From the NCBI GenBank assembly GCA_001949185.1, contig BDGG01000005.1:3077972-3141971 (forward strand): a stretch of DNA of 64,000 bases, written 5' to 3'. The position numbers were made by a program, and so were the translations under genes. This document shows, one piece after another, positions 1 to 11,573 of this stretch; position 1 is the first letter of the stretch, and every line of letters begins with the position of its first letter. A model generated the notes under the pieces. The model made no database searches. It worked only from the letters and a program-made list of their open reading frames with translations, and was not told the DNA's origin. The stretch comes from Ramazzottius varieornatus. Its lineage: Eukaryota > Tardigrada > Eutardigrada > Parachela > Ramazzottiidae.

Positions 1-76
1 AAGGACGGCAAAAAGGAAATTCGACCGTAGAGAACTGTCAAAAAATGTATTGCTGTGAATCGGTTACGTACGTACG

Positions 77-150
77 TGCTTCCGTACCGCCTTAGCGAAA
101 AGGTGTGTACCATAACTTTTACTGTACCATAATTTCTCGTCCTGCGTGTA
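77..150. repeat. Dispersed repeat, second copy at about 21,424-21,495
   Basis: A stretch with the core 'accgccttagcgaaaaggt' followed by 'accataatttctcgtcctgcgta' in two pieces recurs with few changes near 21,424-21,495. No coding frame is evident in either copy. The rest of bases 1-373, downstream of COQ3 on its strand, shows no recognisable gene. It is probably a small mobile or satellite-derived repeat; the family is unknown. Confidence 0.6.
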
Positions 151-373
151 CGTATTACGTACAACAGGAACTCATCACCATCAGAGACGGAGTTCCATCT
201 CAATGCTTTCAGCAGGCTGTTGGGAATGCTCATCCTAATCTGGTTGAACTGATGTTTACCGGCACCCAAAAATAACACCGAAAGCTCGCTTTTCGCGCAC
301 TGGATAAGATTAGGAAAATTTCACTCTAACATACCTCGAATAGAAATGGCATCTCAACGTAAAAAATTCCAGT

Positions 374-3300
374 TCACGTTTGATGTTTGCAAAGAATGGC
401 ATACGCACATCCAGTAAACCAGGTCTCGATCCAGTTAAACTTCCCAGCATTATTCAGAAAATTAAAATCCAGTGGCTGCCAGACAAGTCCCACCGTTTTA
501 ACTGTCCTGAAGTTCAATCGATCCGTCACTTGACGGACCTCTTCAGGCTTGACGCACAAGTACAACCGATGTAGCCACCGCGCACAGATACCCAAGACGT
601 CCTCGAACAAAATCATATTCCACAAGAGCGAAAAGATGGTCCGAATGATGGTCGAGAAGACGATGCAGCCACCGGGCTTTACCAGCTGACAACATAAGGC
701 CGCGAAGTCTTGTGGGTTCGTCACGTGCTCCAAGACGTCCGAACAGACCGCAACGTCAAAGTGCTCGTGGCTGTATTCGATGAAATCTTGGAGCGTCAGA
801 CAGTGGTATTCTGGAGCTATCAACCTGGCCTACAAAAGAGTTCAAAATTTTCTTTAAGAAAATTCAATTAACACTTCCAAAGGTGTTTGAAAGTTGAGAG
901 TCAACGAGGTGCCGCTCAAAGACCATACATACGTCAAAGGCCGGGTGCGTTTTGTCCAGTGCCCTTTTGCGCTATCAATAGCAGAATTTGTAACGTCTGA
1001 AAACAACCGCGACGCTTGGGCAACGCGCGAAATCTCCAAGGTAGAGCGACGACATTTACGAGTAAGTTTGGAACTAACCGATGCCCACGACCGAAGCGCC
1101 GGCTTCAGCCAGTACTTCCGCGAACATCCCCGCGCCGCATCCGACATCGCATATTTTTGCCCCAAATAACGACTTGGCGTCAGTATGAAACGTTTCTTCC
1201 CACGTTGCCTCCAAGCCCAGTATCTCTTTCAAGTATCCTTCAGCAACAAGACGCAGTCGGATAGGGTTAAAGTTCCTCACGAGGGGATTATGCCTGTTCC
1301 CACCTCTTTTTGGTCAAACTGTCCTGGCGGAACGAGAGAGGAAAGTCTCTTCTAGGATCTGAGCCAGTGAGCTAAATCCCGCGTCGATCCTGGAACAAAC
1401 TACAGGGACTCGGGAGTGACGTCAAAAGTAGGGCGGTATATAAGCAGAGTAATGAACAATCAAGACTCGATTGTTCGATGGTTGATTCGGTTGTTGATTG
1501 AGCCTGTGCTTCCTGCTCATCAAGTTTTCTGTTGTTTTTCAACCTTCTCTCGTTTGCTCATTCATTCCTGCGCTTCTCTGAAATGGAATCCATCAACTTG
1601 CTGAATGTTATCAAGCTGCTGGAATGGGACTACAAACTGCACTACCGTATGGACGACTTTCCAAGCGAAGCTGACAGGCAGTTCAAGGACATAGTTGAAG
1701 GTAATCTTGCTGTGCACTGGAGCTCAAAAACAAAAAAGATACTAATTTGATTCGTAATCTTTCCTAGATTTCATCGACTCGAAGACCATCCAAAGTGTTA
1801 CTCCTGTGTATGCCGTTGAAGAAGACCTCCAGTATGATCTGCAGATACGCGTCGAGTCATTTGAAGATTACGAAGCATCTGTTGTCCAGTGCAACCTGCT
1901 GAATGGCCGGAGTGAAGCTGACTTCGACGTTACGGAACCTGATAGACTGCTTGAGCCTGTTTCCAGCGGAACTGAACCTTCCCATGAGCTATACATCCCA
2001 CGACTTCCTAACCCCAAGCTTCCAGTGGATCAGTTAGTCAACGTGGAGTACAAGAAACGTGCGGTTACATACTGGAGAAACGCCGTGAAGAAGAAGCGTC
2101 TCACGTTGGCCACTGTTCAGAGAAGTTTTGGTAAAGTAACCAGCATACGGCAGCTGTACGACTGGGAAAAGCAGGTAGTGGAAGGCGGTTTCAGGCTGGA
2201 CAAGTTGAAGGCTCTACGTTTGGATGTCGGTAAGCAGTTCTTCCTCGCTAAAAGGAAAAAGCAAGTGGACTTACGTCGATGGGCTCTCACTGCGAACGAA
2301 ACGGTGAACTTGGCCGGTTTCACTGCTTCCCCAGACTAGATCGGAAATCTCAAACGGTACCAACAGTATTCTGTGCTTCGATTTCCTTCAAAAACGGAAT
2401 TAATATTTTCTAGATATTATGGGATCGTTGACCGGAAAATAACCAAGTTCGTCACCAAGAAATCCATACAAGAAGCGTCTCACGTCAAGGAAAGTGCTGA
2501 AGCCTGCGTTGCGCTTGTCAGATGAAGGATCGCAGAGTACGGGTTAGACTGTCTATGGAATGCAGATCAGTCAGGCTTTGAATATGAGATGAGACCAGGA
2601 AGAACTTTGAAAACTGCTGGAGTAAAACACGTGGAAGCGATCACCAGTCGGAGAATTCCATGACACATAGCTACACTGTGATGATGGCGGTCTACCCGGG
2701 CAGGCGTAAGTTCCTTCCTGTTCGTTTCCTAACGCTGAAGGAAGAGAAAGGAGTGTTTGGTCTAATCGTGTCGAGAACGATGTTCAAGGCTGATAATCTG
2801 TATGTCACTGCTTCGACATCCGGGAAGATGACCAAGAAGCTCTACTTAGAGTGTTCGGAAAAGTTCTTTTCCCTCATATGGAAGAGCGGTGCATTTTCTT
2901 GGCCGACTCGTGGAAGACCTTCACCGATCAAGATTCTGTGATTGAACTGAAACCGGAAGAGCTGGAGTACGAAATGCTGACCATCCCTCCGAAAGTTACC
3001 GGTCAAATTCAACCGCTGGATGTGTTATGCTTTAGGATGTACAAAGGCTGCTTCAAGAAGATATCCGACTTTGTCTTTTTGCACGATTTACCCGTTCAAG
3101 TGCATCATCGCGATGTGATTTTGAGATTGCACTCTTTGCTGTATCAACAGTTTCAGTCGCCCAGGTTCGAAAATTTGATAGCTGAAGTTTGGCATAAGTC
3201 GGGATATACCGACGAACGTTTCATGTATGTTAATCCAGCCAAGTTTATGTTTGATAAACTGAAAGGCAGTTGTCTTCACGAGAACTGCAGAGACATTGTT

Positions 3301-3841
3301 CTTCTGGATTGCGGGTGGTGCAAGGCCCGTCTTTGCTTCCATCACTTTTATGGCGCTCATCATTTCTGTACTATCTATTTGCCGTAACACGTTTGTTTAC
3401 TGATGGGTTTCAGGGTTTATTTGTTAGGTCTAACGTGGACCTACAAGACATCACGTTTCTACGTTATTGCGTAAATTTCTGACGTCACTTCCGAGTCCCT
3501 GTAGTTTGTTCCAGGATCGACGCGAGATTTAGCTCACTGGCTCAGATCCTAGAAGAGACTTTCCTCTCTCGTTCCGCCAGGACAGTTTGACCAAAAGGAG
3601 GTGGGAACAGGCATAATCCCCTCGTCAGGCCAGACATGCTGGCTTTGGGGCCCCACGACCCATCGCGATCGCCCTGGGCCTGCCAGAATGCCTCCTGCTC
3701 CTTGTCGTCGAGGATCTTTCTGCTTCCCTCCTTTTTCCCGCTTCCCGATCCGCTCATCGACGGCGGGTACCAGCACAAGTACACCTCCATGAGCAGTCTC
3801 CATGGAATAGTTATCCATATCAGCAACCGACGAATAACCAC
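374..3841 (-). CDS. COQ3: Ubiquinone biosynthesis O-methyltransferase COQ3, interrupted by a transposon
   Basis: COQ3 is the mitochondrial SAM-dependent methyltransferase that performs both O-methylations in ubiquinone synthesis. On the minus strand a 5' piece (about 3841-3626, start uncertain) carries the WxP...NPxRL-type region. The piece 1278-1079 continues with NFNPIRL and the SAM motif DVGCGAG. Exon 996-933 follows, and exon 824-374 carries DVAVCSDVLEHV, the motif KPGG and a COQ3-like end. The two small introns have GT-AG ends and consistent phase (Gly-Ile-Asp join at 1079/996; Thr-Leu join at 933/824). Between the first two pieces lies a 2.35 kb element with inverted ends. If it is removed so that ...ACGAG joins GAAC..., the frame runs through as Leu-Thr-Arg-Asn-Phe-Asn. 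No usual GT-AG pair lies at the element's edges, so this haplotype may be a knock-out or the element may be spliced out unusually. Family identity is strong; the N-terminus and functionality are uncertain. Confidence 0.75.
1279..3625. mobile_element. DNA transposon with about 145 bp terminal inverted repeats, inserted in COQ3
   Basis: Bases 1279-1423 reappear as reverse complement at 3480-3625 with only scattered mismatches, both ends starting ACGAGGGGATTATGCC. They bracket a plus-strand reading frame for a DDE-type transposase. The element lies inside the coding sequence of COQ3. A target duplication is not clear: GAG or GAGG is present on both sides, but it overlaps the end of the inverted repeat. 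Element length is about 2.35 kb. The transposase motifs place it near the pogo/IS630-Tc1 group, but the long inverted ends and absent TA duplication are unlike classic pogo. Confidence 0.85.
1583..3387 (+). pseudogene. Decayed DDE transposase of the COQ3-inserted element
   Basis: The frame starts at ATG 1583, and a GT-AG intron (1701-1767) joins in phase to 1768-2339. The N-terminal half contains a lysine-rich region around 2041-2300 suited to DNA binding. The catalytic half follows: NADQSGFEYEM around 2550-2590 (first Asp), ADSWKTFTD near 2900 (second Asp), and KVTGQIQPLDV near 2990-3020, a typical DDE_1/pogo-like signature. The reading frame is broken by stops between about 2340 and 2530, by a frameshift near 2650 and by another near 2855, so this copy should not make a full enzyme. 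The 3' end contains a Cys/His-rich tail (3260-3380). The family call rests on motif recognition only. Confidence 0.7.
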
Positions 3842-3919
3842 TATCTGTATTACAGTAAAACAATTATACTTAATTAACTATTCCTATGATTGCTTCAATG
3901 TACCAACTCAAATACCGCT

Positions 3920-4134
3920 TACTGACCACAGAGTCCATAAAAGATCTCTTTGAATGTAGCTGATGGGGGAAACCAAGGCGCTTCTATTCTGGAACCGTCT
4001 GAAGCACGAACATCCAAAAATGTATCCGGATATCCGCTCAACAGCATATGCGTATGGTGTTCGTGCGACACGTGCGAACGTTCAGACAGGAACTTATTGT
4101 CAGTTAGGTTGATAACAATCGACAGTTTCGCCAC
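3920..4134 (-). other. Possible coding exon upstream of COQ3
   Basis: An open stretch of about 70 residues ends at a good splice donor (GTAAGC on the minus strand at 3919). An acceptor-like AG lies 70 bases further, just upstream of the COQ3 5' piece. The phase does not join COQ3 cleanly (a stop follows), so it may be a 5' UTR or unrelated open frame. No family was recognised. Confidence 0.2.
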
Positions 4135-5400
4135 AGGCAGTGCCAGCTAGGCGCTGCCAAACTTTCGCGGGTCGACTTCCGGCCTGTCAAATTCAGACAT
4201 ATAGTATATGCCTGCAAATGCCATGCTGGAGAAGTACATTCTCAAAATTATTTTTATTTCTTGTGGAAATCTACCTTTCAAAGAATCGAAGTATAGAAAC
4301 AGAGATGTATGGTGAGCAATGGGTGCAACGATATCGCCACAAGGGACGTCGGCCAAAATCAGCGTCACTTGCGTGTTGATGCATCATCCTTCTGTGTACA
4401 GTGTGGATGGGCCAAGTGACTACCACCTGGAACATTCGCGTAGGAAAAAAATCAAACTGCCTGCTTTTCTTTCGCTCTTTCACATAATTTGTGCCACTTT
4501 TCACGCTGGTTCCGCTAAGACATAGCTCGTTTGCATGCGTTGAGACCCAGGTTGGAGAAGTTGATTGAAACGACTTCCGGTGAGGAAGATTATTCGGCAG
4601 GAACGAACCGGACAAGCTAGAACTCCATGCGCGAGTATCTTTCCCCAATTGGATTGAAAGGTAGATAAAACTATCTGGGTTCTTTTTAGAAAATAGGGAA
4701 GATCCCAAGAAAATGAACCTAAGTTGGTAAATGAATTAAGACCATCGAATTCGACCATTTTGCCGGTATACCACTCCTCGTGGAAAAAATCCTAATTTAT
4801 GTTCTAAACGTAGAGTTCTCCCTTACGACCAGGCCTTGTACTTGTACTCTACTTAGGCCTTGTCGCCCAAGTAGATGGAAATTTTTTGAAGTTCTCTCAA
4901 AATCTGAAAACGTTGCAGATTCCCGCGAACCAAGGTTTTGCGGAAAGCCTTGCCCCACTCAAGTTTTCCTAAGTCTGTCCAACCGTGCTTTGAATTCAGA
5001 TGGAACAATGATTTGACTTTCCGTTCATGCTTTTAGCTGCCGGAAAAACAATTCCACAGTAGTTCGAAAAACCTTGTTTTCGTGGCGCGCACCCTGTATT
5101 TTGGCTAGTTTCGCTGCAGTAGCTGTATCAGTGCATCAGCAAGTGGTAAAGAAGAGCACTGTATTTTTCCTGGAAGGCAGATCACTGTTAAACAATTTGC
5201 AATCAACAGTTCTAGTTCCAAAAGGGCAGAAGAGAGAAAATGATTTTTTTCCGGTGGAAGAAACAGTGAAAAGTTCGCCTCGGAGCAGCTACGAGGCTGC
5301 ACCCTCCCTAGTCCTGGGTTGATTCTCGACTTCGTATAAACATTATTTCTGGGCAAGTTATCTTTAAGGGGTAGCAATAGGGATACTAAATCATGAATTT
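4135..5400. other. No gene seen
   Basis: Both strands contain only short unrelated open frames. Nothing resembles a known protein family, RNA gene or mobile element. Confidence 0.4.
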
Positions 5401-5401
5401 C

Positions 5402-5436
5402 AAACGCCCGGATCAGCTATGCTGATCCGGGCGTTT
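5402..5436. repeat. Perfect 16-bp hairpin
   Basis: AAACGCCCGGATCAGC is followed by the loop TAT and then the exact reverse complement. The stem is perfect and GC rich. It stands alone in a region without genes; function is unknown. Confidence 0.85.
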
Positions 5437-6359
5437 CGGCTATGGTTTCCGTGGGGAGCCTACGCATGCTGAGCAAATGGTTGAAGTCTGCGATTCGGGA
5501 GCGCGCACTATGCAAACGTGTGCCTTCCTCCTGCCGCTTGCGGCGATCTACAGTAGCTTGGTCGTGACGTGGCTGCATTCGGCTTCTGTCCAGACTTGTT
5601 TGTTTTGATGGACGAACGATCACACTGACCAGCGGTCAAGTTCGGCTTTGGCCCACGGATATTAGCTTCTTCTAGACAGATAAACACCGCACAGTAAAAA
5701 GCCTCAAAACAGCCCGTATCTATCACGAGAAGTCCAGCGTGGATAATCAGCTTGAAATTGGCCGATCAGCCACACAAAACCTGCTTCCGCCCATCTTTCG
5801 CTCTTATCGGTGGGAATCTTGGTGAATTATCCGCCTTCATTGTTGTCTTTGAGGGACGATGTGTCAGGTCGAAAGACAGCAGGTGCTCACTCTTCATCCT
5901 CACCCGCTGTTTTGTCCATCTTCACAGGTCCGTAATTACTCGAGTGTCAACTCTCTCTGTGTGTAAAATGAGAGAACGCATCTTTGCGTGATGAAAGACC
6001 AGACTTTGACCTGAATTGTTTGGTGGTCAAGTGGCCCATCTTCCTATTATTCATCGACACGCCGGGGTACTCCTTCGACGTGACCAAAATGGACTTTGCT
6101 ATAAACCTTATTATGGATGAGGTTAATGCAAAGTCGTAAATTGATCTGAATTCTGAACTTCAGCTAGTCTAAGATGTGCGCACGGGTCTAGATAAGCTCG
6201 AGCAGGAGGTGGGTGGTCGGACTTGCCAGTTACAGTAAGGAATTTCAGTACGGAATTTCGGAATTTCAAACTACGGGACAACGTTTGAGGAATCACTTGG
6301 AACAATCAGAGTCCTTGCGCACGAGATAGTACTGTACACCTTGATACGATACGGATACG
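5437..6359. other. No gene seen
   Basis: Only short shadow frames occur here, and no repeat or coding similarity was recognised. Confidence 0.4.
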
Positions 6360-6445
6360 ATGGTTCGAATTTCGGGCCGTAGTTTAGACGAATCTATTGT
6401 TCGCCGGACAGCGCAACTCCGAAACTCTTCTGCCAAGATGTTTTA
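6360..6445. repeat. Segment duplicated at about 15,445-15,535
   Basis: The two segments align over about 80 bases (shared pieces include 'gaatctattgt'). On the minus strand both encode a similar peptide containing TIDSS followed by Leu and later VSVSY. This suggests they descend from one exon. Because both lie among ANF-receptor relics it may belong to the cytoplasmic part of that gene, but this is inference. Confidence 0.45.
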
Positions 6446-6620
6446 TGTAAGTGGTTAAGAACATTAGTCTGAATCACCGTTTTCCCTCGGAATTTCTGCG
6501 CAATCAGTCCTCAGGCCTGAAAATTAGGCCCTGGGTGATCGTGGTTCAGTTAGCAGGTCTCGGGGATTATTTCATGGGCCTGTCATGTGACAGCGCAGAA
6601 CTTTCGAAGGAACACAGTAC

Positions 6621-6786
6621 ACGTGCCTAGCATAGCTGTTGGCATAGAAAAAACAGTTGGCAGCATGCCGGAAGGAGCAACGCACATCAGCGGCAATGGC
6701 CACTGGCCAACGGCCAGTGGCTATTGCCGCTCTCGAACGGCTGCCAACAGTTTTGTCCATGCCAGCAGCTAGACCAGGCGCTCGTG
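6621..6786. mobile_element. Foldback (palindromic) element
   Basis: The centre is a stem of 20-bp arms (6689-6708 and 6712-6731) with one mismatch and a 3-base loop. The inverted similarity extends outwards: 'acagttggcagc' on the left is mirrored by 'gctgccaacagt' on the right, and further partial matches reach about 6621 and 6786. There is no coding capacity. It is probably a MITE or foldback element lying just downstream of an ANF-receptor relic. Confidence 0.75.
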
Positions 6787-6875
6787 CTCTAGTGATAGCA
6801 CCTTTATACATTATGCAACGCCAAACCGGATAATGAGAAATTACCGAAAGAATCGTACCCACCTGCATACAAACA

Positions 6876-7310
6876 AACAGCCAAGTACGACAAGTGATAG
6901 TGCACTCAAAGAGCTCGCCAAAATCGGGATCTGATCATGTTGAAGGCACGCAGAGTTATTTCCGGTGAAACCAAACAGCGGAACAATTCTTGGAGACTTC
7001 CCTGAGACCACCTGAGGTGCGTCGGGAATAGTGTACTGAGCTGGTTGTTCGTGGCATCGGGCATCAGAGCTGGCTGCAAACCAGATCTTCTGGATCTAGA
7101 TTCTAACGAATTTACCCCTTTCTGCTCACCGAGCAACGACCTTCATCATACCTCGAAAGCACTTTCGGCGATGTCAAACTGTCGAACAACAGGGTGGGTA
7201 GCTGAAAGGTTGCATTCTATGCGCGTAGAACGAAATTTGCGCCGTCTTTCAAGATTTTCGTTCGCCGAGTTCGTGCTTGCGGCTGCCGACGACGTTTCAT
7301 TGACGATCTA
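6876..7310 (-). pseudogene. ANF-receptor relic, copy A
   Basis: On the minus strand the segment near 7080-6960 reads LMPDATNNQLSTLFP, clearly parallel to LMFDAMSNQFSTPFP in the copies at 9.1 and 18.1 kb. The next part is frame-broken, whereas the other copies continue with the juxtamembrane Pro-Cys-Gly-Phe motif. A splice-donor-like TGCAGGTGGG sits at the position where the other two copies also have a donor after the membrane segment. The region 7140-7310 is a degenerate match to the exon encoding the end of the ligand-binding domain. Upstream exons are absent. This is a decayed partial duplicate. Confidence 0.6.
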
Positions 7311-7329
7311 AAGAAATGCAGATCTTTCT

Positions 7330-7625
7330 GTTTGGTATCGACCTCACACTGCACAAAAGACCTCCGCCAAAATCATGGAGTTGGACTTCGAACCACTCCG
7401 CCACCCACCTTATAGTCCAGACCTTGCTCCTTCCGACTACCATTTCTTTTTGAGTTTAGATAAGTTCATGCGGGAAAAAGAATTTAGTTTTGAAGAGGAG
7501 CTCAAAAGTACCTTCGAAGAATTTCTTGCCAGCTTTCTCCGGATTTCGGTCGCAGAGGCTTAGAAATGCTGCCAGAAAAATGGCAGAAGTGTGTCGACGC
7601 TATGGGAGATAACTTTGACTGAAAG
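7330..7625 (+). pseudogene. Mariner transposase 3' fragment
   Basis: The frame reads HTAQKT, then HPPYSPDLAPSDYHFF, the hallmark around the third catalytic Asp of mariner/Tc1 transposases, then a helical tail. A frameshift near 7555 separates it from the typical C-terminal end (LPEKWQKCVDAMGDNF, next frame). The N-terminal two thirds are missing. It is a dead fragment inserted next to the ANF-receptor relic. Confidence 0.85.
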
Positions 7626-7629
7626 TGTG

Positions 7630-8930
7630 AAGAACGGATGCCAAAACGAATTTTCAGAGTTAGGGTTAAAAAACCGAAATTTCATTCTTGCGGACCTATC
7701 TAACACTCCTCTGTATGATACCGGTTCTGGCTAAAATAGTATAACATTGCTCGAATAAGCGTAATCTTGCGACATAAGATAACACAGATGAGCGAGGAGA
7801 GAAACGAGAAATGAAATTCGTTCGAAAAAGCAAGGGGTTGACCACAAATAGATTATTTCGGCAAAAACATTTTGCTGAAAATCCCTGTTACCGTGATCCA
7901 TAGTCCGATTCTTTTTCTGCATTCTAGCCGCTTTGGTTTCTTTGTACACCTGTCACGTGCCCTGGAATGGGGACTCAAAAGTGACCCTTATTTCCTGGTC
8001 CGCGTCATCGATGCTTATCAGTTGATTGATTGACAAGACGTCAAGCTTGTCACGTGACCGTGTAGTGTAAAAGAGTTTCCTACGTGGGGACTTTTGAATT
8101 TTGTGGAAATCGGATAACGGGGTTTGGAAGATCTGATGAAAAGAGCAAAGACCATGGGGTGGCCATGACCAATGACCGTGACCGTACATCGTATGGCCAA
8201 CTTCCTAATGGGATGATCCGATGCGTGCAAAATGCAGGTTTGTTGGTGCGCCATGTCCCTGATCTTCGGCAGTGACGTCGCGGTGCCACTGTGATACAAT
8301 CAATAAAAGGGGCGTCGGCCCTGCCTGTGATGCTCTTGAAAACTGATTGTTCGAATTGATGCTCACTTCGAGCATATCCATTATCTGAAGGCGTCAGCAA
8401 AAGCCAATTGGTGTTTTGATGAAATTACTCGAACGATATATTGGCAGTTGATATTTTCGCTTTGTAAACAACGGTATTGTGGAAATTTACTATTGTGGCT
8501 AGTTGATATTCAAAGTTGATCGAAGTGTGAACTTAATTTTGCCCAGAGGACATTCCGGCATAGTCATGTGTTAATCTGCGGTTTGTATTCGAATATCAAC
8601 TCTGATTGTCAAAGTAGGCAAAGTTCGGACGTTTTCTCGAGTCACATCCATCCGTCCGTGACGAGTCATAGTCATGATAAATCACAGATCGACTCTACAG
8701 TGGCGGAGGGTAGGAGATGTTGTATCTTACGAAAAAGACACAATGGCTCGAGTGTCTGTCCGTACTGTAGGACGGAAGAATCTGCTATCCACCAGACAGC
8801 ACTTCCGCCAAAACTTTTCCTGCAAATGATCAAGAACGCACGACCTGAATTACCGCGACATACGTGTTCACGGTGTCCCCGAAAGCAATCAACGAAATAT
8901 TAAACATAAGTTCCGGAAGAAAATGTTTAC
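7630..8930. other. No gene seen
   Basis: Short open frames on both strands overlap one another and have no recognisable motif. No repeat was recognised apart from ordinary AT-rich stretches. Confidence 0.4.
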
Positions 8931-11175
8931 CTGCATACTAGCAAGCTTGTAACACAGCCCAGCACCACCATAATCAGCGCACTTAGAGAGCCCGCAAGGA
9001 CCTGGGTCTGATTGCGCTGGAAACATGCAGGGTTCTCTCCGCTGAAACCACATAGCGGAACGCTCTTGGGAGGGTATCCTTGAAACCACGTAAAGTTCCG
9101 CGGAAAGGGTGTACTGAACTGATTGCTCATGGCGTCGAACATTAGAACTGCCTGTGAAGAAACCCTTAGATTGTCATAGTCTCTTTTTCGTCGCTGAGAT
9201 CAGTGAGACGCTCATAAAACAGAAAATTCTGAAATACCTCAAAATTGCTGCTGACGATATCGAACTGCCGAACCAGGACAGCGGGGTACCTTTGACCACC
9301 GCTTGTAATGTAAACGTTCCCGGTTGGCACATGAAAAGTTCGATTCAGTGCACGCTGAATGAAGCCTCCACCATCTTTCAGCTTTTCGGTCGCCGAGCTA
9401 GCGTTTGCGGCTGCCGAAAATGGTTCGTTGATGAGCTGAAATTGAGCTGAAAGGGTCTTTCTGTTAGCGGCAAGGTCTGAAGGTGCAGTACTCGCCAATT
9501 TAGTTACCTCAAAATGGACGTAGTTTTATGGTGTGGCTAGTCAGTCGAAAGCCAGCATGGTTACTGTACAGCCAGCTAATCACTCAATTGCGACCAGCCT
9601 TTTTAATTACCCCCGGAAGGGGAACCACGCCTGTAAACACCGCCCAGTTTGGGGTGACCATATTGGCGTACACTGTACCATCGACTGATTGGTCTAACGT
9701 GCAGTGTATTGATATTTATCCTGAAGGCGGCGCTACCTACTTGACCTAACAGCAAGACGGACTCGTACGCAGCAACGGTGATGACAGAGATCTACGGAGA
9801 AATATCTGACCCCGAACCTATACTGAACAGGTGCAAACCGGTGCGTGAGGCTTACGTGTTTACCTTCTGTCCGTACTGCATCGAGATGTTCCTAGTTCTT
9901 GCATACTCTTCGAGAATATATTCTTTGGCACTCGTTGGGAGAGACTCGACGTTTCTCGCGTTGTCAAAAGTGATGCTAAGGACCGCCAGAAACGCGGATC
10001 TCGCGACCTGTTATGTACAGCCCATTTCGGAAATCCACCTCGAATCCACCTGAATACTAACACTCACCTGGTCGTGGTTGTCGTTCCGTTGCTAGAGGAG
10101 TTCCGGAAAATCTGGAGGCGTAGAATGAGGGTGAAAGAACAGATAAACCTAGAAATATATGACACACCCAGTAAGCCCACCAATCAGAGTATATTTCAGC
10201 GTAGGAGACACACTTAATCCGGCTACAATATCCAACATACAAATTCTGAGGCATTTGTCATTCCTCTGGCGTCAGCAGCAACCTTTAAAAAAAAGCATAT
10301 CATCCATTCGGAACCACATACACGGATATTTGACGAGTATTGCTATTGGGCCACGCGTTGCACTTATCATGATTACCATGAAATCTCTGGTCACTACCGC
10401 TCCTGTCATCAGCAAGATTACTAGAAAAGCAATACGGTTCTCGAGATTTCAGGTAGCCGTAAACCATATTCTTGAACCCTATTCCGTCAATAATATTTGG
10501 CTTACTTCTAGAAGCTCTCTCTATCAGGTCCAAGTATTTGTTAGTCTACCACTCCCTCCTCACTGTTGAAATTTGCGTTAACAAGATGGAACCGACGCGG
10601 TCGCAGTAGCGATTTGAAGATACGACAGTTCGTGCGATAAAATGCAACCCGGTTTGAATCGTCACACAATATAAAAATAGTTGTCCACTGGAAACGCAGC
10701 AGAAACTGCTGGAGAAATGCAGATAGCACGGAGTTGTTGATGGGAGCTATCGTGATCGCATTCGGGTACCGCTTTCTGTCGTTGAGAACTGAGTCCGTAC
10801 TCACTCTGCAGTCGATAAGGGACCAATAAGACACCAGTTTAAAACGCCTGCACATTATTTCCACTTCTACCCACTGTGGTTTTGGTCACACGTGAGCATG
10901 CCCCGATATACCTACATGGACACGATAGGCACATTCCAATTTCTGCCGATGTCGGCCATTTGAAAAAAACAATAAGGAAGTTGCACTTTCAGCAAAGGAA
11001 ATCGATAAAGGAACGTTTGAAAGAAACGAGTGCTGTCGAAAACGTCTTAAGCATGTTAGAAACATTTCCAAATACAGTCGCTTCGTATGAACGTTCCTTT
11101 ATCGAATTCCCCTCCTGAAAGAGCAACTTCCCTAATGAGAAGTGTGACGTACGACACAAAAACTATAAAAGGCTG

Positions 11176-11573
11176 TACACGAACGACGGGATATTATGGG
11201 CCAGTAGAAACTACCGACCAGGCCTTCCCGCTGCGGCGGCACGGGCAGGTGATTCTTGCTACAAGCAAAGGCCAACATCGAAGGCTGGACTTCTGTACGT
11301 ACGTGCTGGATATTGGGCCGAAGAGCTAAAGCTTGTCATATTTATCATAGCAGTTAGATCCCCATTTTACCGGAACACGCACACCTTCAACAGCTCAAGC
11401 TATTCCAAGGCTTCTTCGAGACAAAAGACCTGTTTCGCAAGTCACGTTTCGGCTCTGAATAGAATGAAATCTCATGATTTTATACTGTATCAGTTTCTGT
11501 GCAGAAACCGTTTCGCGGTTTCGTAATTGTTTTCGTAATTTTTACTGGCCCATAATATCCCGTCGTTCGTGTA
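11176..11573. mobile_element. Element with 31-bp inverted ends inside ANF-receptor copy B
   Basis: The 31-base arms 11,176-11,206 and 11,543-11,573 are reverse complements sharing 'cgacgggatattatgggcc'. Together they bound about 400 bases without a coding frame. The interval also contains the repeat shared with 28,896 onward (see separate entry). It is likely a non-autonomous DNA element sitting in an intron of copy B. Confidence 0.65.
11427..11521. repeat. Repeat shared with the MITE at 28,896
   Basis: About 95 bases starting GACCTGTTTCGCAAGTCACG match 28,896-28,990 at more than 90 percent by eye. At this site only the left end of that element is present, so it is a truncated copy. Confidence 0.8.

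Noticed and set aside
6361-6375. GGTTCGAAT resembling a tRNA T-loop
   Set aside because: No acceptor stem, anticodon arm or D arm could be built around it.
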